Source of the DNA: CAYFLR01 sp964343805
GTDB taxonomy: Bacteria > Bdellovibrionota_B > Oligoflexia > CAYFLR01
Assembly: GCA_964343805.1 (NCBI GenBank)
Contig: CAYFLR010000042.1
Coordinates: 1 to 53,676 of the forward strand
Direction: 5' to 3'
Length of the DNA: 53,676 bases
The notes beneath the pieces are model-generated. The model was not told the origin of the DNA. It did not search any database and worked only from the letters and a program-made list of their open reading frames with translations. This document shows, in pieces, positions 26,003-35,325 of the stretch; the first letter of the stretch is position 1; each line of letters opens with the position of its first letter. The translations under genes were made by a program, and so were the position numbers.

Positions 26003-29000
26003 TTGAACATTTTATTTTTACTTACGGGTGCTCTTTTTTTTCTAAGTGATTCCTTTTTAATAAAGGCACAATCCATTCAAAACGATTTTGATAAGGGCCC
26101 GGATCAATGGATCAGTTTTGGTGAGGGAGAGTCCTTTTTCTCTGAAACTATAGGACATAATAGTAAGGGATCTTTGTCCCTCATAAATGGGCATAATCAA
26201 GAAACCACCTGGAATAAGAAATTCAAAGATTTAACCCCTGGAACCTATGAGCTCTCTTTGTGGTTGAGAGGTTTAAACCTTGAACTAGGGCAATGGAATT
26301 ACGGAGTTTGGATTTTTTATGATGGAGGGAAAGGAACTAAGAATCTTATTACCTCTGGAGAAGGGACCTTTAATTGGAACCAACTGAGAGCTTCCATCAA
26401 GGTTTCTGGGAATTCACTGGCCCTTTGGGTTCGATTAAAAGGTCCTGGGCAGCTATGGATAGATGATGTCTCCCTTGTGAAAAATGCTAAAAAAATTAAA
26501 AAATCCAAACTGTGGTTTAGTCAATCCTCTTTGCCTACCGGAGGATTTGCTAAAAATAAAAACCGCTGTCTAAATTGTATGCATTGGTGGAATACTAAGT
26601 ATGAACATTGTCCTCGTTGTGGATCTTCTCTGTTTAGGACTATGAATCCTGTTCAAAAAGTTAAGGATCAGCCTCAAAAGAGGCGACTTCTTTCTTTTGA
26701 AAATGCCTATTGGAGTGAGGAGGAGGATCGGATTGATCATGAGCAAAGAGATCAGACCATCAGCTCTGAAGGAAAATATTCTTTAAAAATTTCCAAGAAG
26801 GGTTATTACAATTTAAGATTCAAAGATGCCTTGATGAAAGATTGGTCCGGTTATGATTTTGTGGCTCTTGATGTCTACAATGAGAATAAAGAGATTGTTC
26901 CTTTTGCTTTGTCGTTAGGAGATGGAAAATCCAAAGGCTATTGGACTCAAATAAATCACCATACCTCTTTGGGGTCAGGTTGGAATTACCTTAGACTGTC
27001 CTTAAAAGAATACATTGGCGAAAGGGGATCCGTTAAAGTTAAACGTTACCTGGATTTAAAAAATTTAAAGAAGGGTTACTTCGATATCATGGCTGATTCC
27101 AAAAGAGAGCTGAAATCTCCTTTATATATCGACAATATTCGTTTGCTGAAACTGCAACCCCCCCAGGTCCCTGAGGGGATCATTGCCATTGACTTTGTCC
27201 ATAAAAAGCATCAAGTTTACCCTGGTTTCATCCCGGTAACCTCCCATCTTAAATATCACCCTAAAGCAGGAATTGGTTTTAAAGAAACTCAGATTTGGAA
27301 AAGCCATGACTCTTTTTATGCAGATACTCTTCATCGTGATGCCATCTTGATTAATAATGGTAAATTTTTAGTTAATTTAAAAAATGGTTCCTATTATGTA
27401 GTATTAGTTGCTGACTACTTGGGCTATTGGGATATTCCCTTTTGGCAGTACAGAAAAATTACTATTCAAGGTGAGACGGTCAGAGAACAACGCCGCTCAG
27501 GAATCTATGATTTTATTGAGTCCACTTTAAGGTTCGAAAAAGTAATTCCTGGACCAAAAACTTCCCCTTACCAAACCTACCTAAAAGCTATCTTTAACCC
27601 CATCCTCAAAAAGGTAAGAGTTAAAAGAGGGATTTTAGAAATTGGATGTATAGGGGACACCTCAGGGATTGGATTAAATAGTTTAATTATTTTTCCTGCA
27701 GAAAAAAAGAGTGTGGGTCATAAATTCTTAAAAAAGTTAGATCAATATCAACAGCAAGAATATGAGAACTTAGTAAGAAAAGTGGACTCCCCACGTAAAC
27801 AGAAAAAAAGTTTGAGTGCAAAAGAGCGCAAGAATGGGTTTTATTCTGCGGTTCGTTGGGCAACTGAACTGATTAAACCAGGGGACGAACTTCCTAGTTT
27901 ATCCACAAAAATTAACCTTGATGGAGGAGTTAAAGAACGACCTGCTGTGAGTATACTGGTGCGCAACATAACTTCTAAAAGTAAAAAACTTAAGATCAAA
28001 ATATCTCAATTAAAAAGCTCAAAAGGTTTAAAAATTAGCTCTAAAAGCTTCAATGTTGGTTATGGTGTCAATCACTTTATGAGTCATTCCGCGAATCATG
28101 AGACCTATGAACTGGCCCCAAGAGTACTAAGAAAAATGCCCGCAAAGGGAATTACCTTATCTCCTCAATTATCTCAAATGATTTGGCTTCAGCTGCCTAT
28201 CACTAAAAAAATGAAACCAGGGCTCTATAAAGGAAGGGTTAAAATTGAGGTGGGGAAAAATTCTGAAAGTATTCCACTGACGGTCAGAGTTCATCCCTAT
28301 ACTCTGCCTGAAGTTGATTTTCCGGTTGGATTTTTTGGCTTAAACCCCATCTATTTCTCTTATTTTAAGCACAAAGCCATTCCATATAGAGAGAAGATTC
28401 TAAGAGCTGAGGCTTTAAAGATGATCAGAGAGAGGGGATTCACTACTTGGTCTGGTCTCCCTGTTGGAGGTGTGCAAAAAAAGGGGGCAAAATGGTTTTT
28501 AAAGGTGAATCAAATTGATGAATTGATGAAGCAAGCCAAAAGATTAGGATTCAATCAACCCATTTTTTCTTATGGGGGTTCTTTTTTTAAAGATCTGGTG
28601 AGGTATCCAAAAAATAAAGCCTTTAAAGAACTGGGACCTACTAGGTATCATCAGACTATGAATCGGCTGCTTGACTACCGGCAAAGATCCTTAAAGTGGT
28701 TGCCCATAATCTATACTTTTAGTGATGAAGCTACCGGCTATTCCAATAAATGGGAGCAAGACTTGGTTTTTGCCAGAAAACTTAAACAGTATTACCCCTC
28801 TTTGCAGCGAGGTGGCTTCTCTCATATGATCGAACCGGGGAAAAAGGGTTATGAGCTTAACCTTGCTTTTTCCAATGGATCCTATGGTAACATGAATTTT
28901 GATTATGCTGCCAAATTGAAAGAACAAAATAAGAAATGGGGTTTGTACAATTTGGCTGTGAGCCCCTTTAAAGCCGGGCGATTCTCCTGGGGCGAAGGTC

Positions 29001-29401
29001 TTTTTATCGCCAGAAAACTGGGATTAAATCATCGCTTGGAGTGGCATTTTGCTCTGTGGCAAAATTATCCTTATTTTGATTTAGATGGCCGGGAGCGAGA
29101 TGCCGCCATGATTTTTCCTAAAAAAGATGGAAGTTTTGATCCTGCACTCAAACTAGAATGGAGTGCTCTCGGATTAGCAGATTTTCGACTCCTCACTTTG
29201 CTGGATAATTTGAGCAAGAAGGCAAAAGGTTCATTAGGAAAAGATTGTCGAGATTTTTTAGCCAGTCTTTATGATCCAGATCGAGTTTGGAGCACTCCTT
29301 CTTTTTTCAGGCAGGAAAAGAGTCATCAAAGTCAAGCGGATCTACGTAAAATGGTAGTGGCTTGGATCTTAAAATTAAAGGCAAAAGGAAAGAGGCATTG
29401 A
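26003..29401 (+). CDS. Large exported DUF4091-type glycan-active protein with embedded zinc ribbon
   Basis: About 1132 residues from the TTG at 26003, which gives a proper signal peptide (NILFLLTGALFFLSDSFLIKA) and lies 1 base after the previous stop; an ATG at 25955 would overlap it. Order seen: carbohydrate-binding-like beta-sandwich (about 30-160), a four-Cys zinc ribbon (CLNCMHWW...CPRCGS, C189-C206), a second beta-sandwich (about 220-385), Lys-rich linker regions, then a TIM-barrel-like half ending in a DUF4091 pattern (LEWHFALWQNYPYFDLDGRERDAA and LRLLTLLD-like end). FSDEATGY is a candidate acid pair. A glycoside hydrolase or lyase trimming the EPS in the periplasm is the best guess. 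Confidence 0.7.
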   Translation: MNILFLLTGALFFLSDSFLIKAQSIQNDFDKGPDQWISFGEGESFFSETIGHNSKGSLSLINGHNQETTWNKKFKDLTPGTYELSLWLRGLNLELGQWNYGVWIFYDGGKGTKNLITSGEGTFNWNQLRASIKVSGNSLALWVRLKGPGQLWIDDVSLVKNAKKIKKSKLWFSQSSLPTGGFAKNKNRCLNCMHWWNTKYEHCPRCGSSLFRTMNPVQKVKDQPQKRRLLSFENAYWSEEEDRIDHEQRDQTISSEGKYSLKISKKGYYNLRFKDALMKDWSGYDFVALDVYNENKEIVPFALSLGDGKSKGYWTQINHHTSLGSGWNYLRLSLKEYIGERGSVKVKRYLDLKNLKKGYFDIMADSKRELKSPLYIDNIRLLKLQPPQVPEGIIAIDFVHKKHQVYPGFIPVTSHLKYHPKAGIGFKETQIWKSHDSFYADTLHRDAILINNGKFLVNLKNGSYYVVLVADYLGYWDIPFWQYRKITIQGETVREQRRSGIYDFIESTLRFEKVIPGPKTSPYQTYLKAIFNPILKKVRVKRGILEIGCIGDTSGIGLNSLIIFPAEKKSVGHKFLKKLDQYQQQEYENLVRKVDSPRKQKKSLSAKERKNGFYSAVRWATELIKPGDELPSLSTKINLDGGVKERPAVSILVRNITSKSKKLKIKISQLKSSKGLKISSKSFNVGYGVNHFMSHSANHETYELAPRVLRKMPAKGITLSPQLSQMIWLQLPITKKMKPGLYKGRVKIEVGKNSESIPLTVRVHPYTLPEVDFPVGFFGLNPIYFSYFKHKAIPYREKILRAEALKMIRERGFTTWSGLPVGGVQKKGAKWFLKVNQIDELMKQAKRLGFNQPIFSYGGSFFKDLVRYPKNKAFKELGPTRYHQTMNRLLDYRQRSLKWLPIIYTFSDEATGYSNKWEQDLVFARKLKQYYPSLQRGGFSHMIEPGKKGYELNLAFSNGSYGNMNFDYAAKLKEQNKKWGLYNLAVSPFKAGRFSWGEGLFIARKLGLNHRLEWHFALWQNYPYFDLDGRERDAAMIFPKKDGSFDPALKLEWSALGLADFRLLTLLDNLSKKAKGSLGKDCRDFLASLYDPDRVWSTPSFFRQEKSHQSQADLRKMVVAWILKLKAKGKRH

Positions 29402-30504
29402 AAGTACTACATTTAATTGCACCAGGACCGGTGGCTGGAGCTGAAAAAGTTGTCTTATTTGGCGTTGAGGCTTTAGGAAAGCTCGGTATGGATGTGACTC
29501 TAGGTATCATTGATGATGAGCGAGTGGCAGATAGAAATCAAACCTTTTTAAAAATTGCCCAAGACCTTAATCTGAAAACTCATCTATTTCCTACTGCTGG
29601 AAAAGTAGATTTTTCCTTGATCCGTAGGTTTAGAGAATTACAGCAAAGAGAGAACTTTTCGGTGATCCATTTTCATGGATATAAACCCGTTATTTATGGT
29701 TACTATGCTTTACACAAACAAGCCGCCTTAATAGTGACCAGTCACGGTTTCACAGCACATACTTTTTTAGTTAGATGTTATGAGAAATTAGAGCGTTTTA
29801 TCTACCCTAATTTAGATGCGGTTTGTGTCGTTTCTGAAGCAATGTTTAACCAGCTCAGTGAAAGAGGGGTTAATCAAAGCTCTCTTTTTCATACCCCCAA
29901 TATGCTCACCATCCAACCTGATTTAGATGCTTGTCATAAAGAAGAGGATGGTGAGAAAAACTCTCTAAAATTAGTTTATATAGGTCGCCTGAGCTCTGAA
30001 AAAGGGGTTAACTTCTTAATAAAAGCGATGAGTCAGTTAAAAGATTTACCTCTCTCTTTGACCATTGTCGGAGATGGTGTGGAAAGAGAGAATTTAGCCA
30101 ATCTAGTAAGAGCATTAGGATTACAGGATGTTATTCATTTTGCGGGATATCAGACCGATGTGAGATCATTCTTAAAAGAAAATCACTGTGTCGTTCTTCC
30201 TTCTTTAAGGGAAGGTCTTCCCCTTATTTTATTGGAAGCCGCAGCCTATGGTAAACCAATAGTAGCTAGCAATGTGGGAGGTGTCCCAAAAGTTGTAGCA
30301 GATGGTGTGAATGGATTATTGACTGAAGCAGGTTCGGTGGAAAGCTTAAGTGAGAAAATAAAGGATTTATGGCAAAATCGAGAATCCTTTGAGGTAGAAA
30401 GTAAAAAGCTGGCTCCCGAGATCCTAAAGCAGTATAGCTCCGAATCCTGGGGCCAGCAGATTCTCACGATTTATCAGCAGATTATTACTGATCGCAACTC
30501 TTAG
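29398..30504 (+). CDS. Glycosyltransferase, GT4 family
   Basis: 368 residues from a TTG at 29398 that shares TTGA with the previous stop; this start gives the classic GT4 opening MKVLHLIAPGPVAGAEKVVL and has AAAGGAAAGAGG just before it. The C-terminal nucleotide-sugar domain shows LVYIGRLSSEKGVNFLIKAM, LTIVGDGVERENL, VIHFAGYQTDVRSFLKE and REGLPLILLEAAAYGKPIVASNVGGVP. It is the last gene of the GNAT-GT2-DUF4091 operon and probably adds a sugar to the EPS repeat. It overlaps the end of the converging TolC-family gene by 20 bases. Confidence 0.9.
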   Translation: MKVLHLIAPGPVAGAEKVVLFGVEALGKLGMDVTLGIIDDERVADRNQTFLKIAQDLNLKTHLFPTAGKVDFSLIRRFRELQQRENFSVIHFHGYKPVIYGYYALHKQAALIVTSHGFTAHTFLVRCYEKLERFIYPNLDAVCVVSEAMFNQLSERGVNQSSLFHTPNMLTIQPDLDACHKEEDGEKNSLKLVYIGRLSSEKGVNFLIKAMSQLKDLPLSLTIVGDGVERENLANLVRALGLQDVIHFAGYQTDVRSFLKENHCVVLPSLREGLPLILLEAAAYGKPIVASNVGGVPKVVADGVNGLLTEAGSVESLSEKIKDLWQNRESFEVESKKLAPEILKQYSSESWGQQILTIYQQIITDRNS

Positions 30505-32005
30505 AAATAGTCATCTCTTTAGTTACAACGTCACCGTTTTTAAGAGTGATATTAATAAGAACATTGTATCCTCTGTTACTCTTGAATGAGAATTTAAAAC
30601 CGTTACTAGGATCTTTCTTAGTACGGGTTCCAAGCTTAGATGGAGAAAGAGTATAATCAACAGAAGCAACACTGCTTAAATCACCACTCTCGGCAGCAAT
30701 TTTTAAAGTATGACTGTTCTTACGGAAGCCCTCACTGCAAGAGTATACAGGTGATAATTCACTTGGAGTAGATACGATAGGAGTTGTGTCAGAAGCTTCA
30801 ACAGGTTGAACGGTTGAGGTTTCAACACCAAGTAAACGAGTAATTTCAGCCTTGCGAATGTAAGCAGTAAAAAATTCTGTATAGTAACGACGTTGATCTT
30901 TTAAGAAATCTCTACGAGCTTTCATATAGGTGTTAAAATCGATATGATGACTGTTGAAAAGTTCTTCTTTGTTGGCAAGGTCTTCTTCCATCATAGCAAT
31001 AATTAACTCTTCATTGCTGAGCTTGTCGAGTTGAGCAGTTAAAGAATAATGAGCTTGAAAAACTTGGTTGCCAATTTGATTTCTGGCACGCTCACGCTGG
31101 ATTTCAACTACTTTTTGTTGGGACTTGGCAATTTGAATTTCAGAAAAATATTCAAAACCGATTCCGCTGAAACTAATGAAAGAAAGTTGCTTTGAACGCT
31201 TAGCATAACGAGCTGCTTGGCTTAAAAACTTATATTGTTTTAACTCAGGAGAGTTGTCAGTTGCAAGACCAATCAAGGTTTGAACATTTCCTGGAAGATC
31301 ATCAATGCTGGGTGCTGAATCAAGTTTTGCCAGTTCAATCGTTGTGCTGTTAGGAGCTAGATTAAGAGCAATATAAAGGGCGGCCATCTCTCTTTTTATT
31401 AAAGAAGTAATAAGAGAGATTTGGGCTTCATGTACCAGGATATCTCTTTTTACAAGGTTGTATCCGATTTTGTACTCAAGACCTAAATCAATGTTCTCTT
31501 CGTATGTCTTTAAAGTTTCTTGTAAGAGATCAGCTTCTGCTTTTAATGATTCATTCAGTTTTTGTTGCAGTAAAATATTATAGTAAAGAATGGCGATTTC
31601 TTTACGGATGTTTAAACGAACAACTTCTGCGGCATATTTTTCTGCAGTGGCTAAAGAACGGTTTTCTTTGTAACGATACCACTCAGAAGGATTAGGTAAC
31701 ATACCATCAATCAACATTAAAGTACCTAAAGTAGAATCAATGGAAGAACCAATGAGGATGGTATCTAATCTTGGCAAATACTCTAAAAATGAAGCTCTGG
31801 CAGTTCTACGAGCTTGATAGAGATTTTGATAAGCAACTTGGATATCAGGGTTGTTTTTTTCAGCTAATGCCTGTAACTCACTAAGATTTAAAGTTTTAGT
31901 TTCGCTAGCATATGCTTGTACTAATGAAAAACAAAACGAACTAAGTAACAAAACAATAAGGGCGATTCCCTTCATTCCTTTTTTGTTTAATTGTTTTTCT
32001 TCCAT
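30485..32005 (-). CDS. TolC-family outer membrane protein with extra C-terminal Ig-like domain
   Basis: 506 residues. A signal peptide (about 1-33) is followed by the two long coiled-coil repeats of outer-membrane efflux proteins: LSELQALAEKNNPDIQVAYQ, MLPNPSEWYRYKENRSLATAEKYA and the second half beginning TLIGLATDNSPELKQ. Residues from about 415 form an additional domain with two Cys (YSCSEGF...SKSC) and the pattern VDYTLSPSKLGTRT...FKFSFKSNRGYNVLINITLKNGD, which also occurs at the C-terminus of the subtilase at 48006 and recalls prokaryotic YEATS domains. It likely forms a trans-envelope channel, perhaps for the EPS locus it borders. A promoter lies at 32081-32109. Confidence 0.8.
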   Translation of the reverse strand: MEEKQLNKKGMKGIALIVLLLSSFCFSLVQAYASETKTLNLSELQALAEKNNPDIQVAYQNLYQARRTARASFLEYLPRLDTILIGSSIDSTLGTLMLIDGMLPNPSEWYRYKENRSLATAEKYAAEVVRLNIRKEIAILYYNILLQQKLNESLKAEADLLQETLKTYEENIDLGLEYKIGYNLVKRDILVHEAQISLITSLIKREMAALYIALNLAPNSTTIELAKLDSAPSIDDLPGNVQTLIGLATDNSPELKQYKFLSQAARYAKRSKQLSFISFSGIGFEYFSEIQIAKSQQKVVEIQRERARNQIGNQVFQAHYSLTAQLDKLSNEELIIAMMEEDLANKEELFNSHHIDFNTYMKARRDFLKDQRRYYTEFFTAYIRKAEITRLLGVETSTVQPVEASDTTPIVSTPSELSPVYSCSEGFRKNSHTLKIAAESGDLSSVASVDYTLSPSKLGTRTKKDPSNGFKFSFKSNRGYNVLINITLKNGDVVTKEMTISKSCDQ

Positions 32006-32062
32006 AATTTTACTCCGTTAAGATGGTTTCAACTCTCATTCTATTTAGTTTTAAGTAAAGTT

Positions 32063-32075
32063 TGCCCTAAGGGCA
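32063..32075. promoter_or_regulatory. Palindrome at the expected transcription start of the TolC-family gene
   Basis: TGCCCT-A-AGGGCA, perfect 6-bp arms, lying 5 bases downstream of the minus-strand -10 box. This is the position of a repressor site that would block initiation. Confidence 0.35.
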
Positions 32076-32080
32076 GAATA

Positions 32081-32109
32081 TATATAGCAATTAAAACAAA
32101 TTTTGTAAA
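32081..32109 (-). promoter_or_regulatory. Sigma-70-like promoter of the TolC-family gene
   Basis: Read on the minus strand: TTTACA (32109-32104), 17-base spacer, TATATA (32086-32081). Confidence 0.55.
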
Positions 32110-32132
32110 GTTTTAAATTTTAAAAAAATATA

Positions 32133-32161
32133 TTGCAAAATTACCAAGAAAAGTGTATTAA
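32133..32161 (+). promoter_or_regulatory. Sigma-70-like promoter of the TolC-like lipoprotein gene
   Basis: TTGCAA (32133-32138), 17-base spacer, TATTAA (32156-32161). An imperfect stem AGTACACC/GGTGTGCT (32171-32195) begins near the predicted transcript start and may stabilise the leader. Confidence 0.55.
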
Positions 32162-32242
32162 TTAAAACCCAGTACACCTCCATTTTCGGTGTGCTCTATT
32201 TAAGTCACGAAAAAGTAGAAAGAAAATCAAAATAAGAGGTTC

Positions 32243-33538
32243 ATGATGATCCAATTAAAACGTGTACAAAGTATTGTAATAATTGCTGTAACCCTGATTT
32301 TAGCCATTAGCTGCACAGAGTTATCTACTTCATTAAAGGAAAGTGAAAGTACAGATAGTCTCTCTTTGGAAAATAAAACCAGTGATTATTTGAAAGAAAC
32401 TCTGTCATTACGCGAGGGTATGAATAACACCAATAATAGTACCGGTTATAATGCGGATCAACTTAAAGCCATGGCTTTGAGTGAAAACCCCAGTGTTCTC
32501 ATTGCTTATGAGAAAATGTATCAAGCCAGAAAACAGATCAAAGTTGCAAGAGCCCGCTTTCTTCCCCGTTTAAATATGGGACTTTTTGGTTTAGGAAGTG
32601 GCGGCGTTTTAGAGACCGTCCTTTTTGTTTCTTCTATTATTCCAACACCTTCAAAATGGTATAATTATAAGAAAAATAAATACTTGGCCAAAGCAGAAGC
32701 CAAGCAGATGGAAGCTATTCGTCTGAATATTCAAATGGAAGTCGAAAGGCAATATTACACGATTGCCATGGAATCTTTACTTCTTGCCTCTCTTAGAAAA
32801 GAGACAGCCCGCGTTGCCGCTGTTTTAAAATACCAAGAGGAAAATCGTCAGTTTGGATTTGTTGGACCAGAGAAAGTACGCGAAGCTAAAAGAATGTTAG
32901 TGAGTTATGAGAACCAAACCAACGATTTGGCTGCTCTTCTAAGTCAAGAAATTTCAGCTCTCAAGTTGATGCTTAATGCTGCATATGATGCTGATTTGCC
33001 TTTAAAAGATCCAACCCCCATTGATTTAAGTTACATTCTAGGATTAGATGTTGACCAAATGCAAACAATGGCACTTGCTAACTCTTATGAACTCGCTGCT
33101 CAAGATGAATTAAAAATTGCTGCTAAGTATGCTAAAAAAGAAGCTAAATGGTCCTTCCTTAATTTTTATGGAGTGGGATTTAGTTATGCTGAAAAAATTA
33201 GAATTTCCAAAGCCAATATCGAGCAACTGACTCTTAAAAAAGCTGTCACTGAGCAACAAATTCGTTATCAAGTTTACTTCAGACACGTTGATCTTATTGA
33301 TCAAATTCGTCGTGTAGAGATCAATCGCAAGAAGTTGGAAGCCAGTAAGAAAGCTCTAGGTCTTCAATTTCAACTTTACAGCTCTCACAAAGCAACCCTT
33401 CCTGCGTTGGTTGATGTTGAGCTAAAAGCATTTAAAGATCAGAGAGACTATATTTCTACTCTTTTCTTAACTTACATTAAGTTAGCTGAATTAAATCGTC
33501 ATGTTGATACCACAACCGTGGTTGGTGGCGAAGGTTAA
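32243..33538 (+). CDS. TolC-family outer membrane lipoprotein, paralogue of the divergent gene
   Basis: 431 residues. A signal peptide ends AISC (C24), so it is probably a lipoprotein, as many OprM-type channels are. Two coiled-coil repeats of the TolC family follow (ADQLKAMALSENPSVLIAYEKMYQARKQ, VDQMQTMALANSYELAAQDELKIAAKYAKKEAKWSF). The segment IPTPSKWYNYKKNKYLAKAEAK matches LPNPSEWYRYKENRSLATAEK of the divergent paralogue, so the two arose by duplication, but this copy lacks the extra C-terminal domain. AAGAGG precedes the ATG. Ends 6 bases from the converging lipoprotein gene. The two may form a mixed channel or serve different pumps. Confidence 0.78.
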   Translation: MMIQLKRVQSIVIIAVTLILAISCTELSTSLKESESTDSLSLENKTSDYLKETLSLREGMNNTNNSTGYNADQLKAMALSENPSVLIAYEKMYQARKQIKVARARFLPRLNMGLFGLGSGGVLETVLFVSSIIPTPSKWYNYKKNKYLAKAEAKQMEAIRLNIQMEVERQYYTIAMESLLLASLRKETARVAAVLKYQEENRQFGFVGPEKVREAKRMLVSYENQTNDLAALLSQEISALKLMLNAAYDADLPLKDPTPIDLSYILGLDVDQMQTMALANSYELAAQDELKIAAKYAKKEAKWSFLNFYGVGFSYAEKIRISKANIEQLTLKKAVTEQQIRYQVYFRHVDLIDQIRRVEINRKKLEASKKALGLQFQLYSSHKATLPALVDVELKAFKDQRDYISTLFLTYIKLAELNRHVDTTTVVGGEG

Positions 33539-33544
33539 AATAAC

Positions 33545-35185
33545 CTACTGAATGAAATTCATCATCTCATCGTAGCCGAGTTTTCCGGCTTTCCATTCGA
33601 TCCAAATATGATTATCCATAGTGCCATTCTCATGCGGGCATTGACTGGTCCAGTTGTTATTGGTGCAGCCAGGAATTTCATCTCCGCAAGTTGAATCACA
33701 CCTTTGGTAATAGTTGATGCATTTGCTGGTGGCAATTTTATCTCTAAAAGACCAAATGGGTGGAATGCTGCGTTTGTTGACCCCATCAATCATCACATAA
33801 AGATCGGCCAAACGACCGCAATCCTCTTGGTACTTTTCGGCTAACCTCGCACTGGCAGCAGATCCCCAGCTGTTGGCCATTACCATGAGTCCCACCTGGG
33901 CCGATTGTTTTCCGCCACTGCATTGAAAGTTGCTTATGATGGTGTCAAAAATATCATCGCTTTCAAAGTGGGTGACTAGGTAGTGCTTGATAATTTTGGA
34001 ACTATCTTTTTCTTTGGGTAAGTGGTTCCAAGCTGCACTGGGTTGACTCCCAACTCCCCCAATCGTCTCTAAGCTTCCTCGATCCGCATCCGAGTGAGCG
34101 GTGGAAAAACCTGCAAATCCCACCGTGACATAGCTGGTAGGATTAATTGTAGTTGTCGTTGTAGTAGAAGGTTTCGAGGGGTCGCTTGTAGGTGTTTCCG
34201 TATCAGTATCCTCGTCTCCCGAGAAGGAGAATAGACCTCCTAAAGCCACCAGGCCACCGTTCAACCAAGAGAAAAAACCGGCATTCACCAGGCTGGCATT
34301 GTCGGATGTGAGGGCTCCATTAAGTTGATTCAGAGTCTCCTTGTAACCAGCCACTCGTTCTAATAATTCATTGGTGGCAGTGGTATCTTTCAGTTTACTG
34401 TTGTAAAGAGCAGTGATTTGCTTTAAATACTCCTCTTTTTGCTCTTCGAGGCCTCCATTGATAAGGGCCTGAATTTCTTCTCCATAGTAAAGATTGTGTA
34501 AATTACCAAATAGTTCAGGGCGATTCGGCTCACCCTCTCCGTTAACAGCAGCTAAGATGGCCTCTTTGTTATCAGAAAACTGTAAAAAGAATCCCCCGAA
34601 CACTCTTAAAATAAACTGATAATCTGTTTGAGTCTTTTTTGCTACCGCAGCAGCTAAGAGGTCATTGGTAATTGGTTCATATTGTAAAGTGGGGTCGGTG
34701 GCATAAAGAGCGGCCATTAATACATCAAAATAGGTCTCAACATCTTCGGCGAGCGCAGCCTCCATGGTGGATTGATCTCCATTTTGAATAGCTTCTTCTA
34801 ATACTTGTAGACGTTCCAACTCTTGCAATATGTAGGCGTTAAAATCTAAGTCTAAAAAGGAAGTGAGAGCTTTTTTAAGATCGCTCACTTTGATGGTAAC
34901 GGGCTCTAATCCTACACTGCTCTCTTCCGGAGCAACACCGGTTACGGCACCATTTTCTGGAGCGGCGCCATCACCTTGGATATTGATACTAAAGAGCCAA
35001 TCGGAAAAGGCAATGAAAGCTGGATATTTGTCCATATGAGCCCTCACATCACCTTGTTGAGCCTCCATGGCAGAGGTCATAGACTTTACGTCACCTCCTC
35101 CATTGTCATCGCAGCTAGCTAATATTTGGAATAAAAATAAATAGATAACTAAGAGAGAGAGGTAGGAATTTCTTAAATGCCTCAT
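33545..35185 (-). CDS. Lipoprotein with lipase-like C-terminal alpha/beta-hydrolase pattern
   Basis: 546 residues. Lipobox ILASC (C25) followed by DDNGGGD. Residues about 30-310 are helical with Ala/Leu/Glu-rich repeats; a Thr/Ser-rich linker (about 325-350, PSKPSTTTTTTINPT) leads to a C-terminal domain starting YVTVGFAGFSTAHSDADRG. That domain has a nucleophile-elbow-like MANSWGSAASARLAEKY (S439), an Asp after a strand (LYVMIDGV, D467) and a late His (MDNHIWIEW, H526), in the order of an alpha/beta-hydrolase triad. Six Cys follow the elbow, so disulfides are likely. An esterase or lipase role is inferred only from this pattern. Confidence 0.65.
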   Translation of the reverse strand: MRHLRNSYLSLLVIYLFLFQILASCDDNGGGDVKSMTSAMEAQQGDVRAHMDKYPAFIAFSDWLFSINIQGDGAAPENGAVTGVAPEESSVGLEPVTIKVSDLKKALTSFLDLDFNAYILQELERLQVLEEAIQNGDQSTMEAALAEDVETYFDVLMAALYATDPTLQYEPITNDLLAAAVAKKTQTDYQFILRVFGGFFLQFSDNKEAILAAVNGEGEPNRPELFGNLHNLYYGEEIQALINGGLEEQKEEYLKQITALYNSKLKDTTATNELLERVAGYKETLNQLNGALTSDNASLVNAGFFSWLNGGLVALGGLFSFSGDEDTDTETPTSDPSKPSTTTTTTINPTSYVTVGFAGFSTAHSDADRGSLETIGGVGSQPSAAWNHLPKEKDSSKIIKHYLVTHFESDDIFDTIISNFQCSGGKQSAQVGLMVMANSWGSAASARLAEKYQEDCGRLADLYVMIDGVNKRSIPPIWSFRDKIATSKCINYYQRCDSTCGDEIPGCTNNNWTSQCPHENGTMDNHIWIEWKAGKLGYDEMMNFIQ

Positions 35186-35267
35186 TATGGACTCCGATAT
35201 AGTTGTTGTTTTGCTATCTATTCGGACAAACTCTTTAATAACTTTAAATTGAATTGCTTTAACTTTC

Positions 35268-35273
35268 TATAAT
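35268..35273 (+). promoter_or_regulatory. -10 box TATAAT upstream of the HAD-IG gene
   Basis: A consensus TATAAT, with only a weak -35 (TTAAAT, 18 bases upstream). It would give a leader of about 45 bases before the ATG at 35326. Confidence 0.35.
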
Positions 35274-35325
35274 GTTGATTTAATGGTATTCTTGCGCAAA
35301 TATACTGGCATTGAAAGGTGAGACC

